Assembly (NCBI GenBank): GCA_965248995.1
Contig: CBDFKY010000015.1
Span: 60,002-124,001 of the forward strand
Length of the DNA stretch: 64,000 nucleotides
Direction of reading: 5' to 3'
Source of the DNA: CBDFKY01 sp965248995
GTDB taxonomy: Bacteria; Pseudomonadota; Alphaproteobacteria; Rickettsiales; UBA998
Shown piece by piece: positions 24,134 to 34,251 of the stretch. A program made the position numbers and the translations under genes. Each line of letters begins with the position of its first letter. Position 1 is the stretch's first letter. The notes beneath the pieces were generated by a model. It ran no database searches. It was not told the DNA's origin and saw only the letters and a program-made list of their open reading frames with translations.

Positions 24134-25957
24134 ATGTGCGGCATTATCGGATATACAGGCGGGCGCGAGGCGGCACCCTTACTCATCGCCGGGTTGAAGC
24201 GGCTGGAATATCGCGGGTACGATTCGGCGGGGCTGGCTACCATTTCTGCGTCTCATCTGCAGATACGCCGGGCGAAAGGCAAGGTGAGCGCGCTGGAAGC
24301 GCATCTGGAGGAAAACCCCGCCACCGGCGCCATAGGCATGGCCCATACGCGCTGGGCGACGCACGGGGCGCCGGAAGAGCGCAATGCCCATCCCCACCGC
24401 ACGGGCAGCGTCGCCATCGTCCACAACGGGATCATCGAAAATTATGCGGAGCTGCGTGAGGAACTGCGGCTCGGCGGCGCGGTCTTCGCCAGCGATACGG
24501 ACAGCGAAGTTATCTGCCAGTGGCTGCATCGCCAGACGCAGAGCGGCATCGAATTTCTCGACGCTTTCAAGCGCCTTCCTTCCGTGTTGAAAGGGTCGTA
24601 TGCGCTGGTGGCGCTGGAGCTGCACGCGCCTGAGAGCCTGTACGTCCTTCGTGAAGGATCACCATTGGTGATCGGGCTCGCAGACGGCGAAAACTGGGTG
24701 GGGTCGGACACGCTGGCGCTGAGCGGATGCGCGACGCAAGGGATTTTCCTGCGGGACGGCGAAGGGGCCGTCGTTACTCCTACCGGCTGCCAGCTGTTCA
24801 ATCGGTCGGGGGAGGCGGTGAGCGCTTCCGTCAGCCCGTTCCATATGTCTGCGCAGGCGCATGACAAAGGGAATTACGCCCATTTCATGCTGAAGGAGAT
24901 CCATGAACAGCCGGACGTGGTACGCCGCACTGTCAAGCAGTATTATGACGCGGAGGCGGACAGGTTCACGTTCGACAAACTGGCGTTCGATCTGAAAGAC
25001 ATTCCCTCCCTCACCATGGTGGCCTGCGGCACCTCGTTTTACGCGGCGCAAGTGGCGGCCTACTGGTTCGAGCATTACGCCAAGATTCCGGTGCGGATCG
25101 ACATCGCCTCCGAATTCCGCTACCGCGCTCCCATCCTTCCGGCGGGCGGAGTGGCGCTGTTCATCTCGCAGTCCGGCGAAACGGCGGATACGCTGGCGGC
25201 GATGCGGTATGCGGCGGACGCCGGCCAGCATACGGTGGCACTGGTCAACGTCATCTCCAGCACCATGGCGCGCGAAGCCGGCAGCGTGATCCAGACGCTG
25301 GCCGGCGCGGAAATCGGCGTCGCTTCCACCAAGGCGTTCACGGCGCAGCTCACCACGCTCGCCGCGCTGGTGCTCGAAATTGCCCGGGCGAAAGGGCATA
25401 TGGCGGCGGAGGATTACACGACGCTGCGGCATGGGCTGGGGCAGGTGGCAGACCTGATGGAATCCGTCCTGCAGGAAACGGAGACCTACGACCGGCTGGC
25501 GCTGGCGCTGATGTATGCCCGGGACATGCTGTTCATCGGACGCGGCACCAGCTATCCGCTCGCCAATGAAGGGGCGCTGAAAATGAAGGAGATTTCCTAT
25601 ATCCATGCCGAAGGGTACGCGGCGGGAGAGTTGAAACACGGCCCGATCGCCCTGGTGGATGACGGCGTGCCGATCATCGTCATCGCCCCCGACGACGAAC
25701 TGTTCGACAAATCCGCCTCCAACCTGGAGGAAACCGCGGCGCGCAAAGGCAACATCGTGCTCATCAGCTCCACGCGCCGGGTCGCCGGGTTCAAGGGAAA
25801 TATGACGCACCATGCGGCGCTTCCCGAATGCCACCCGTTTTACGCGCCGATTTTGTATGCCCTGCCGCTGCAGTTGCTGGCCTATTACGTGGCCCTGCAT
25901 AAGGGTGCGGATATCGATCAGCCGCGCAATCTGGCGAAGTCGGTGACGGTGGAGTGA
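24134..25957 (+). CDS. glmS: Glucosamine-6-phosphate synthase (isomerizing)
   Basis: 607 residues, complete. N-terminal nucleophile amidotransferase with Cys2 in MCGIIGYTGGREA, AHTRWATHG and HNGIIENYAEL, then two SIS domains (VACGTSFYAAQVA; ISQSGETADTLAA; FIGRGTSYPLANEGALKMKEISYIHAE) and the C-terminal LAKSVTVE. It makes GlcN-6-P from fructose-6-P and glutamine for peptidoglycan and lipopolysaccharide. Co-directional with rimK; no glmS ribozyme-like structure is possible in the five-base gap. Confidence 0.97.
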   Translation: MCGIIGYTGGREAAPLLIAGLKRLEYRGYDSAGLATISASHLQIRRAKGKVSALEAHLEENPATGAIGMAHTRWATHGAPEERNAHPHRTGSVAIVHNGIIENYAELREELRLGGAVFASDTDSEVICQWLHRQTQSGIEFLDAFKRLPSVLKGSYALVALELHAPESLYVLREGSPLVIGLADGENWVGSDTLALSGCATQGIFLRDGEGAVVTPTGCQLFNRSGEAVSASVSPFHMSAQAHDKGNYAHFMLKEIHEQPDVVRRTVKQYYDAEADRFTFDKLAFDLKDIPSLTMVACGTSFYAAQVAAYWFEHYAKIPVRIDIASEFRYRAPILPAGGVALFISQSGETADTLAAMRYAADAGQHTVALVNVISSTMAREAGSVIQTLAGAEIGVASTKAFTAQLTTLAALVLEIARAKGHMAAEDYTTLRHGLGQVADLMESVLQETETYDRLALALMYARDMLFIGRGTSYPLANEGALKMKEISYIHAEGYAAGELKHGPIALVDDGVPIIVIAPDDELFDKSASNLEETAARKGNIVLISSTRRVAGFKGNMTHHAALPECHPFYAPILYALPLQLLAYYVALHKGADIDQPRNLAKSVTVE

Positions 25958-26103
25958 AGACGCCGTTCTCCAGATGCTGTCTTTTTCCATGTTAGCCGTC
26001 ATCAAAAAGACATAAATTTTCAGTAATAATAAATACGGGAAGCGCGGTGCCTGAGGTGGCATGTGCTCGTTTCAACTATTGCATCCCTCTTAGTTAAATA
26101 TAT

Positions 26104-27787
26104 ATGGCCGGTTTTTTTGATACGATACGAACGCGTTTGTTTCCCGGAGCCGCTGAGAAGGCGAGCGCCGAAGCATCTACGTTTGCGGACACCCCTGTTC
26201 CCGTACCGCCTCAATTTCTGCCAAATGAAACCGTTCCTGCCGATAAACCCAGCGTCGCGGTGGCGGGAGGCGGTATCGGCGGCCTGATCACCGCGTATGA
26301 ATTCGCCAAAAAGGGTTATGACGTTACGATTCTCGAAGCGACTCCCCGTTTCGGCGGCCATATCCGCACCGAGCGCGGCTTCGACAACGGACTTTACTGG
26401 AACGCCGCGGCGGAACTGGTGGATACCGATAACAAGGCGCTCATCGACGTCATGAACGAAATTGGCGTCGGACTGGTTCCGACCGATAAGAATCTGGAAG
26501 GCAAAAGCGATATGTTTTATGCCGACGGGAAAGCGCATACCGATGAAGAGTTTCTCGAGGCATACAAGCCGCTGGCGCGTGTCATAAAAAAATACCAGAA
26601 CCGCCTGCGGGACGACATGGGCAATATGTCCTCCGCCGCCGCCGAACTGGACCTTCACAGCATGGATGATTTCCTGAAGGCGTGCGAGGAGGAAGCGGGC
26701 TCGCCACCGTGGGTCGGCAAGATGGTGAGGCAGGCCTACGCAGGAGAACTCGGCAGGGACTCGCATCAGCTTTCCTCACTCGCTTTCCTGGAACTGGTGG
26801 GTGCCGACGTCGATACGCGGGGCCTGGAACTGTTCGGCGACAGTGACGAGGCGTATCGGGTGGAAGGCGGAACGGAGGCCATTATCAATGCCCTGCAGGG
26901 CAAATTGCAGGAAATGGGCGTGCATATCCGCACCGACACGCGCGTGCAGCGGTTCGACAACGCGCCGGACGGAATCGCCATCGAATCCGTGCATGACGAT
27001 CAGGTGCGGCGTGAAGTTTTCGACCATGTGGTGTCCGCCATGCCGCTCAACGCCCTTCGCCATGTCCAGGGCCTGGAAACGCTGGGATTGCCTGAGGAAC
27101 AACTGCGCGCCGTTCAGGAAACGCAATATACCACCCTCACCAAGGCCGGAGTCGAAATCAGCCGCGAAGCGATCGACAAGATGAAAGCGAACGGTTTTAA
27201 CGGCAGTATCATCACCGACGGCACGCTGCAGACCGCGTGGCTCAGTTCGGAAGGGTACGCGCAGTCCGGCAACGGCGTCATGACGTTTTTCAACGGGGGT
27301 GAGACCGGTACCACGCAACCCGCCGAGCTGGTGGCTGAATGCAGGAAGCAGGTCGCCGCGATCATCGGCATGGAAGAGGATAAGGTGTTTCCTTCGAAAA
27401 GCGCGGCAGTCGCCGCGTACGGATCGAAGGGCAAGGGATGTTATATCGCTCCGGCGCAGGGGCAGCTCATGCCGCTGATGTCGTTCAAGCAACAGCAGCA
27501 TCCGCATTTCAGCATGGTAGGCGATCATCCCCGTACCTACTGAGCGCGGCCATAACATGGGATGCATGATCAACGCCGCCGACAGCGCCACCAGGGAAGT
27601 GGCGCGGGCTTCCGCGCTGCTGGCGGAACGTGCCCAGTCGCAGCCCGTTATTGAGGAAAACCGGTCTGCATCCGGGAAAAACTGGGTGCAGACCGTCTCA
27701 GGTGCGGAAAACTTGAGGCAATATCCGGTAAGAGGCGCACATACGCTCGCTGTCCAGACGTCAGGTGCAGCCGTTGTAATACGGTAA
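26104..27787 (+). pseudogene. FAD-dependent amine-oxidase-like protein with +1 frameshift
   Basis: The main frame (26104-27543, 479 residues) has the GxGxxG FAD motif VAVAGGGIGGLITAYEFAKKG near residue 50, then LEATPRFGGHIRTERG, and the substrate domain of the flavin amine oxidase / protoporphyrinogen oxidase group. It ends at a TGA right after GDHPRTY, inside the C-terminal FAD-binding motif. Skipping the T at 27541 continues as ERGHNMGCMINAADSATREV (frame to 27787), the expected last helix. So the gene is either damaged by one base, mis-sequenced, or shifted by programming. Substrate unknown; neighbours (glmS, tolB) give no hint. Confidence 0.75.
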
Positions 27788-27936
27788 ACCCATCGTTGAC
27801 GGGAAAACATCTGCAGGCACTTCGCACCTCCAGCCTGCATTTTCCGTAAGCCTACATGAACCATCTTGCAAATCCTGCGCGCGCCGCTACAATCCCCGCA
27901 AATTCCATTCATAAGATATCCAGGGAGTGACCGGTG

Positions 27937-29247
27937 ATGATGCGTCGTTTAATAGGTGGTGTGGTGCTGGCGTTCGTATTGATGGCGGGTCAGGCGCAGG
28001 CGAAGCTGGAGATCGACATCACGCAGGGCAATTTCGAGCCGCTGCCGATTGCGGTGCCCAATTTCGGGGCGGCGAGCGGCGACCTGTCCGGCATCGGGCG
28101 GGATATGGCCGGGGTGATTGCCGCCGATCTGGAACGTTCCGGGCTGTTCAAGATCGTCGATCAGGCTGCCTATATTGAACAGGTGGGCTATCAGACGGGC
28201 ACGCCCCGTTTCGCCGACTGGCGCCAGATCAACGCGGCGGGGCTTGTCGTCGGCAAGCTGGATCCAACAGGTTCGGGCAAGATGAAGGTCAGCTTCCGCC
28301 TCTATGACAACTATGCGGAAATACAGAGCGCCGGGAAACAGTTCGATGCGACGAGCACCAACTGGCGCCGTATCTCCCACCTGGTGGCGGACGAGATCTA
28401 TAAGCGCATCACCGGGGAGAACGGTTATTTCGATACCCGTATCGTCTACGTCTCCGAGAGCGGGCCGGGCACGCATCGCATCAAGCGCCTGGCGATCATG
28501 GATCAGGACAGTGAAAACCATAAGTTCCTGACTGATGGGCGCGCGCTGGTGCTGACCCCGCGTTTCTCCCCCAACACGCAGGAAATTCTGTATCTTTCCT
28601 ATGCGGGCGGCGCTCCGCGCGTCTACCTGCGCGACCTGCAGACCGGGCGGGAAGAGTCCCTCGGCCGCTTCGACGGCATGTCATTCGCGCCGCGCTTCAA
28701 CAATAACGGTAACAAGATGGTGATGTCGATCGCGAAAGGTGGGGTCACGAACATCTACCAGATGGACCTGCGCTCGCGCCGCCTGACGAGATTGACCAAC
28801 TCCCCGGCGATCGATACGTCCCCTTCCTATTCGCCTGACGGCTCGCAGATCGTATTCAACTCGGATCGCGGCGGCTCGCAGCAGATTTACGTGATGAGTT
28901 CCTCCGGCGGCGCCGCGAAACGGATCAGCTTCGGTAACGGCGATTATTCCACGCCGGTCTGGTCACCGCGCGGCGACCTGATCGCGTTCACCAAGCAGGC
29001 GAGCGGGCGTTTCCATATCGGCCTGATGCGTACCGACGGCGGCGGCGAGCGCCTGATCACCGACAGCTGGCTGGATGAAGGCCCGACTTGGGCCCCGAAC
29101 GGGCGCGTCATCATGTTCTCCCGACAGGAAGCGGGCGGCGCACGGCGCGGGTTATATTCGGTGGATGTCACCGGGCGCAACCTGCGCCGGGTGCCGACGC
29201 CGATCGAATCTTCCGATCCGGCATGGTCACCTTTGCTCCCTCTTTGA
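27937..29247 (+). CDS. tolB: Tol-Pal system beta-propeller protein TolB
   Basis: 436 residues. Signal peptide (RRLIGGVVLAFVLMAGQAQA), N-terminal domain with FGIG-like GRDMAGVIAADLERSGLFK, then the six-bladed propeller of WSPxG/YSPDG repeats (PSYSPDGSQIVFNSDRGGSQ; PVWSPRGDLIAFTK). It is periplasmic and binds Pal during outer-membrane constriction. GTG and two ATGs cluster at 27934-27942; GGGAG about 10 bases upstream fits 27937. tolQ, tolR and tolA are not upstream. Confidence 0.95.
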   Translation: MMRRLIGGVVLAFVLMAGQAQAKLEIDITQGNFEPLPIAVPNFGAASGDLSGIGRDMAGVIAADLERSGLFKIVDQAAYIEQVGYQTGTPRFADWRQINAAGLVVGKLDPTGSGKMKVSFRLYDNYAEIQSAGKQFDATSTNWRRISHLVADEIYKRITGENGYFDTRIVYVSESGPGTHRIKRLAIMDQDSENHKFLTDGRALVLTPRFSPNTQEILYLSYAGGAPRVYLRDLQTGREESLGRFDGMSFAPRFNNNGNKMVMSIAKGGVTNIYQMDLRSRRLTRLTNSPAIDTSPSYSPDGSQIVFNSDRGGSQQIYVMSSSGGAAKRISFGNGDYSTPVWSPRGDLIAFTKQASGRFHIGLMRTDGGGERLITDSWLDEGPTWAPNGRVIMFSRQEAGGARRGLYSVDVTGRNLRRVPTPIESSDPAWSPLLPL

Positions 29248-29257
29248 TGCATAGCAT

Positions 29258-29286
29258 TTGACAGGGAACGGTAAAGTTGCTATGCG
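29258..29286 (+). promoter_or_regulatory. Candidate promoter upstream of pal
   Basis: TTGACA at 29258-29263 and TATGCG at 29281-29286 with a 17-base spacer, directly after the tolB stop. It would give pal a separate strong transcript with a leader of about 150 bases. Confidence 0.5.
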
Positions 29287-29441
29287 CTGTTACAGTTTTG
29301 ACACTATAGGGCGCGTAAGTCGATTCTTCGAGAGGCAGGCATAAGGCAGGTAGTAAAATGCGCTTGTGCTTAGATAATCGCTCTTTATAGTAAACACACT
29401 AAGAACACATTATGTTTTTTAATCATTTTAAGGGGTAAACT

Positions 29442-29936
29442 ATGAACGCTTTTGTGAAATTTGGATCGGTATTGTCTTGCGTCTTCCTGCTGGCAGCGTG
29501 CGAAACACCAGGTAGCAGCGATGAGACGAACGGAGCCGGTGCAGGCGGAAACGGCGCTCAGGGTTCCGGCGTCTATCCGGGCAGCGAAGCTGAATTCACC
29601 GAAAACGCGGGCGATCGCGTATTCTTCGAAACCAACAGCTCCGTGGTCAGCTCCGAAGGCCGCTCTACGCTCGAGCGTCAGGCGAAATGGCTGAACCAGT
29701 ATTCCAACATCAACGTTGTGATCGAAGGTCATGCCGATGAGCGCGGTACGCGTGAATTCAACCTGGCGCTCGGTGAGCGCCGCGCCAACGCCGCGAAAGA
29801 AGTACTGATCGCCGCCGGCGTGAACACTTCACGCATCACCACCATCACGTATGGTAAAGAGCGTCCAGCGGTTCTCGGCAGCAGCGAACAGTCCTGGTCT
29901 CAGAACCGTCGTGCCGTTACCGTACTGGCGAAATAA
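29442..29936 (+). CDS. pal: Peptidoglycan-associated lipoprotein Pal
   Basis: 164 residues. Lipoprotein signal with lipobox LLAAC (acylated Cys at residue 19), a glycine-rich linker, then the OmpA-like peptidoglycan-binding domain: VFFETNSSVVSSEGRSTL, the NVVIEGHADERGTREFNLALGERRA loop with the diaminopimelate-binding Asp and Arg, and ITTITYGKERP. Works with TolB. AAGGGG precedes the ATG. A strong terminator follows. Confidence 0.96.
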   Translation: MNAFVKFGSVLSCVFLLAACETPGSSDETNGAGAGGNGAQGSGVYPGSEAEFTENAGDRVFFETNSSVVSSEGRSTLERQAKWLNQYSNINVVIEGHADERGTREFNLALGERRANAAKEVLIAAGVNTSRITTITYGKERPAVLGSSEQSWSQNRRAVTVLAK

Positions 29937-29965
29937 TTTCGTAAGTGCGACCGGTTAAAGTAAGA

Positions 29966-29998
29966 AACCGCCAGCATTCGTGCTGGCGGTTTTCTTTT
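29966..29998 (+). terminator. Rho-independent terminator after pal
   Basis: Stem ACCGCCAGCA / TGCTGGCGGT with a stable TTCG tetraloop, followed by TTTCTTTT, 30 bases after the pal stop. The gap from here to nrdR (about 170 bases) shows no recognisable gene. Confidence 0.9.
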
Positions 29999-30171
29999 GC
30001 GGGATATTTTATGAGTTTCTTTTTTCTGAATTGCTAAGCTTTAGAGATGCGAAACGGATCCGCTGGTCTTGTGTAATCCTGCGAAGTGCTGGAATCAGCC
30101 CGCGGTCCATCCGGGCTTTCGAGCGGATGTCCGTTAATGCCTGAACTTGAACGACTATAACGCTCCCTGAA

Positions 30172-30627
30172 TCAGATCTTATGATTCAACTCTTCCATGA
30201 AGCGCCCGAAATCCTCCGCTTCACGAAACCCCCGGTAGACGGACGCATAACGGATATAAGCGACCTGATCCAGTGAACGTAGACTTTCCATCACTAACTG
30301 GCCGATAGCAGCGGAAGCGACCTCGTTTTCACCGTGGCTTTCCAACGTGCGGACGATCTGGTTGACGGAGCGCTCTATTTGATCTTCGTCGACAGGGCGT
30401 TTACGAAGCGCGATGGCCATGGATGCCAGGATTTTATCGCGTTCGAATGTTTTGCGGTCCCCGTTGCTTTTGATGACGATCAATTCCCGTAACTGTACCC
30501 TCTCGAAGGTCGTGAAGCGTGAGTCGCATGCGGGACAAAAGCGGCGGCGACGAATCGTACCGCCGTCATCACTCGGCCGTGAGTCCTTTACCTGAGTATC
30601 GTCATGTCCGCAAAAAGGGCATTTCAT
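30172..30627 (-). CDS. nrdR: Transcriptional repressor NrdR
   Basis: 151 residues. N-terminal zinc ribbon with two cysteine pairs (MKCPFCGHDDTQV; RRRRFCPACDSRFTTFE) and an ATP-cone domain (VIKSNGDRKTFERDKILASM). It represses ribonucleotide reductase genes when dATP/ATP is bound. No nrd genes lie in the window. Confidence 0.95.
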   Translation of the reverse strand: MKCPFCGHDDTQVKDSRPSDDGGTIRRRRFCPACDSRFTTFERVQLRELIVIKSNGDRKTFERDKILASMAIALRKRPVDEDQIERSVNQIVRTLESHGENEVASAAIGQLVMESLRSLDQVAYIRYASVYRGFREAEDFGRFMEELNHKI

Positions 30628-30697
30628 GTTCGTCCCCTTTCATAGTGCTGCAACGTTATGGCGCCCCGTCATATGCGTCGCCATAGAGGAAAAATGT

Positions 30698-31882
30698 TTA
30701 ATGGACGTTCGCCAGTGCCGGGACTCTGAACTCCGAAACGGCATCTTTAAACGATTCTTCCTTATCCGTTTTTGCATCTTCGGCGGAAGGGGGAAGAAAG
30801 GAAAAACTGTCATGGCCGAGAGGGAAGAGGACGTCAGGTACTTCCACTCGCGATGATGAGGAGGGTTTGATTTCTTTTTCCGGGGCAGGTGTTGCTTCAG
30901 GCGCGGCGGCGACCGCAGAAACTTCCGCCGGCTCCTCTTCTTCGCTTTCCGACATGCCGTGATCCGTGCGCAGGTCAGGCTCTTTGATACCTTTCGCTTC
31001 TTCTTCCTTACGGAGTTTTTCGATACGCTGGTAAATGGAATCGATATTCAGGGTTTTCAGCAGGTCGCGTACTTCCTGGCGGGCGGCGATATGTGACATG
31101 GAGATCTTGACGTTGGCCGTCTCCATCACGTCCAGTACTGTCAGGCCCTGCAGGAAAAGCTCGCGGAAAATAACGCGCTCGCTGAATCCCGGCGCGGCGC
31201 GGAAACCGATCCGGCGCGCCAGTTCCATCGTCACTTTCGCCATGAAGCGCTTGTTTTTCGCATCGATATTGCTGAGGCGGTTGCGCATGACGATCCAGTC
31301 GATCGAACCGCCGTCCCGCTTGGCGCGCTGCAGCTTCTGTTCCCAGACGATCTCTGAGTAAATGCTCGGCTTGACGATTTCCAGCGTGCGGCCGTCGACG
31401 GAGGCCAGCACGTCCAGATCCACGAAACTGTCATTGATCGGGGTAATGATCGTATCGGCGAAGGAATGGGCGAGGCGGGACAGGTAGGTATCGTTCCCCG
31501 GCGTATCGATCACCACGAAATCATTGGTGCCATACATGGTGGAAAGCGACTGGGCGAAGCGTTCGCGCTCATCCCGTTTCGCTTCCTCGTGCGAATCGAA
31601 CGGGCTTTTATTCACCACGGCGTGACGCGGCATCGGCAACGAAATCCCTTCTTTCGCCACGGTCTGGCGGCGATTTTCCACGTAACGGGTCAGCGAGCGC
31701 TGGCGGGAATCCAGGTCGATGCATCCTACGGAAAAGCCCAGGCGGAGCAACGCCACGATCAGATGCATGGTGGTGGTGGTCTTCCCACAGCCGCCTTTTT
31801 CGTTTCCGACGATAATGATATGAGCCTTGTTGAAGGACGAGGATTGCGGCGCGGTGCCGGTGCTGTCAGTCTGTTCCATCAT
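30698..31882 (-). CDS. mipZ: MipZ-type division-plane ATPase
   Basis: 394 residues. Deviant Walker A in GNEKGGCGKTTTTMHL, then DLDSRQRSLTRYVENR and the Walker B/switch region FVVIDTPGNDTYLSRLAHSFADT, a pattern particular to MipZ of alphaproteobacteria, which forms polar gradients with ParB and inhibits FtsZ. Compared with Caulobacter MipZ (about 275 residues) it has a long acidic, proline- and glutamate-rich C-terminal tail (from about residue 300: EEEEPAEVSAVAAAPEATP), likely disordered. No parB nearby. Confidence 0.85.
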   Translation of the reverse strand: MMEQTDSTGTAPQSSSFNKAHIIIVGNEKGGCGKTTTTMHLIVALLRLGFSVGCIDLDSRQRSLTRYVENRRQTVAKEGISLPMPRHAVVNKSPFDSHEEAKRDERERFAQSLSTMYGTNDFVVIDTPGNDTYLSRLAHSFADTIITPINDSFVDLDVLASVDGRTLEIVKPSIYSEIVWEQKLQRAKRDGGSIDWIVMRNRLSNIDAKNKRFMAKVTMELARRIGFRAAPGFSERVIFRELFLQGLTVLDVMETANVKISMSHIAARQEVRDLLKTLNIDSIYQRIEKLRKEEEAKGIKEPDLRTDHGMSESEEEEPAEVSAVAAAPEATPAPEKEIKPSSSSRVEVPDVLFPLGHDSFSFLPPSAEDAKTDKEESFKDAVSEFRVPALANVH

Positions 31883-31947
31883 TGCTCCTTTTTTCTTGAA
31901 TCCAATGTTGCAGATAAACTACAGCGGGCGACTATAAATGTAAAGCC

Positions 31948-33672
31948 TCATAAATCGGCGTAGGTATGAGATTCGCGGGCCGCGCCGGGATGCGTCACCG
32001 CTCCGTCGGCCGCCGCGCCGACGGTCTGGGCGTATTTCCAGAGCGCGCCCGAGCGGTAATCCGTGGTGCGTGGCCGCCAGTCCGCCTTTCGTTTTTCCAG
32101 TTCGGCGTCGCTCAATTCCACCTGCAGCAGCCCACGCTCCGCGTCGATGGAAATCCGGTCGCCGTCGCGCAGCAGGGCGATGGGTCCGCACGCCGCAGCC
32201 TCCGGTCCGACATGGCCGATGCACATGCCGCGCGTCGCCCCGGAAAAACGCCCGTCGGTGATCAGCGCCACCTTGTCCCCCGTTCCCTGCCCGTACAGGG
32301 CGGCGGTGGTGGCCAGCATCTCGCGCATTCCGGGCCCGCCTTTCGGCCCTTCATAGCGGATCACGATCACGTCTCCTTCCTGATACTCACGGCGCTCCAC
32401 GGCGGCGAACGCGTCTTCCTCGCAGTCGAAACAGCGCGCCACGCCTTCGAACTGCAATTGCTTCATCCCCGCCACCTTGACGATCGCTCCTTCCGGCGCG
32501 AGGTTGCCTTTGAGCGTCACCACGCCGCCGGTCGGGCTGAGTGGAGCACTGTGGGTACGAATCACCACCTGCTCGAGATTGAAGCGGACGTCGCGCAGGT
32601 TTTCCGCCATCGTTTTTCCGGTGACGGTCAGGCAGTCTCCGTGAATATAACCGCCCTCATACAGGGTTTTGAGCACGGCCTGCACACCGCCCGCCTCATA
32701 CATATCCACCGCCAGGAACTGACCGCCGGGCTTCAGGTCCGCGATGTAGGGGGTGCGTTTGAATATTTCTCCCACATCATGAATATCGAAGGTGATGCCC
32801 GCTTCATGCGCGATGGCGGGCAGGTGCAGGGCCGCGTTGGTGGAGCCGCCGGTCGCCGCCACCACCGCCGCGGCGTTTTCCAGTGCCTTGCGTGTGACGA
32901 TATCACGAGGGCGGAGCCGGGTTTTCAGCAGGTCCATCACCACCGCGCCGGAATCGAAGCACAGGATATCGCGGGATTCATAAGGGGCGGGAGCACCCGC
33001 CGAGTGAGGCAGGGCGAGGCCGAGCGCCTCGGAGACGCAGGCCATCGTATTGGCGGTGAACTGGCCGCCACATGAACCCGCGGAAGGGCAGGCGACTTTT
33101 TCCAGAACGTCCAGTTCTTCGTCGTCCATCAGCCCGGCGGAATATTTGCCGACCGCTTCGAACAGATCCTGCACGCTGACTTTTTTGCCTTTATGGACGC
33201 CCGGCAGGATGGAGCCGCCGTAAATGAACACGCTCGGCACGTTGAGCCGCACCATCGCCATCATCAGGCCGGGTAGCGATTTATCACATCCCGCCAGCCC
33301 TACGATCGCGTCGTAGCAATGGCCGCGCATGGTCAGTTCCACCGAATCGGCGATGACTTCGCGCGAGACCAGCGAGGATTTCATTCCCGCATGGCCCATG
33401 GCAATGCCATCCGTGACGGTGATGGTGGTAAATTCCCGGGGCGTGCCACCGGCGGACGCCACGCCTTTTTTCACCGCCTGCGCCTGGCGGGAGAGCGAGA
33501 TATTGCACGGGGCCGCTTCGTTCCACGTCGTGGCCACCCCGATCAGCGGCTGATGAATAAGCGTTTCCGAAAGTCCCATCGCATATAGGTAGGAACGATG
33601 CGGTGCCCGCTCCGGACCTTCGGTGACATGACGGCTGACCAGCCGGGATTTTCCGTATGTTTTTTCGCTCAT
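31948..33672 (-). CDS. ilvD: Dihydroxy-acid dehydratase
   Basis: 574 residues. Iron-sulfur ligand segments VGLAGCDKSLPG and CPSAGSCGGQF, with TANTMACVSEALGL, GGSTNAALHLPAIA and the C-terminal TDGRFSGATRGMCIGHVGPEA. It dehydrates dihydroxy acids in isoleucine and valine synthesis. Complete. About 100 bases of AT-rich sequence separate its start from the next gene. Confidence 0.96.
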   Translation of the reverse strand: MSEKTYGKSRLVSRHVTEGPERAPHRSYLYAMGLSETLIHQPLIGVATTWNEAAPCNISLSRQAQAVKKGVASAGGTPREFTTITVTDGIAMGHAGMKSSLVSREVIADSVELTMRGHCYDAIVGLAGCDKSLPGLMMAMVRLNVPSVFIYGGSILPGVHKGKKVSVQDLFEAVGKYSAGLMDDEELDVLEKVACPSAGSCGGQFTANTMACVSEALGLALPHSAGAPAPYESRDILCFDSGAVVMDLLKTRLRPRDIVTRKALENAAAVVAATGGSTNAALHLPAIAHEAGITFDIHDVGEIFKRTPYIADLKPGGQFLAVDMYEAGGVQAVLKTLYEGGYIHGDCLTVTGKTMAENLRDVRFNLEQVVIRTHSAPLSPTGGVVTLKGNLAPEGAIVKVAGMKQLQFEGVARCFDCEEDAFAAVERREYQEGDVIVIRYEGPKGGPGMREMLATTAALYGQGTGDKVALITDGRFSGATRGMCIGHVGPEAAACGPIALLRDGDRISIDAERGLLQVELSDAELEKRKADWRPRTTDYRSGALWKYAQTVGAAADGAVTHPGAARESHTYADL

Positions 33673-33775
33673 GAGCCGACTTTAAGAGGGCGTAGGCGCC
33701 TTGTAAACTCAAAAAGACAATCTGGAATTAGGGAAGTACAATGGGTAACCCTTAAATACTACAAATGGGCTTTTC

Positions 33776-34159
33776 TTACCGGCCCCATTCGTTGGAGGTA
33801 TCCTCTCTGCCTCTTCTGATGCCGTGGGCTTTTTGAAATCTTTGCAACTCGAAAGAAGCCCTCATCGTCACCGGATCCGATTCACGTTGCGCACTGACGC
33901 CCAGTTCTTTCAATGCCTCGGTAAGCTGCCTGTTGTCTTCGCATCCGTCATACAATATGCTGCCCATCATTTTTACCTGCGCGTCGTCACGAGAAGCGGA
34001 GATAAACTGTTCAACGGTTAAATCGCCTTTTTCCAGTTGAGTGGCATATGCTCTGGCAATCGCTGCGTATTTGGCAAACATTTCCCCTATCGGTTCGACA
34101 CTGACCGCGGCCTGTCTCAGCGTGTTGATGGCCTGCTCGGTGTCAGGTATTTCCCACAT
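33776..34159 (-). CDS. Unknown small helical protein
   Basis: 127 residues, no signal or membrane segment. Mostly charged helix: TEQAINTLRQAAVSVEPIGE, KYAAIARAYATQLEKGDLTV and RQLTEALKELGVSAQRES. No family recognised. It stands alone between ilvD and rpsD in the same direction, with no clear Shine-Dalgarno. Confidence 0.5.
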   Translation of the reverse strand: MWEIPDTEQAINTLRQAAVSVEPIGEMFAKYAAIARAYATQLEKGDLTVEQFISASRDDAQVKMMGSILYDGCEDNRQLTEALKELGVSAQRESDPVTMRASFELQRFQKAHGIRRGREDTSNEWGR

Positions 34160-34251
34160 CGGTTTGCTCTGTCATATGTCTGATTTAATAGAATCAAAAC
34201 CAGTATAAACAAAACGATTGTAGAAATCGTTAACAGCAGCGGATAGCAGAA

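Noticed and set aside
29999..30171. Possible small RNA or tRNA in the pal-nrdR gap
   Set aside because: No cloverleaf or T-loop sequence could be drawn, and no promoter or terminator frames a transcript. It is left as an intergenic region with nothing supported.
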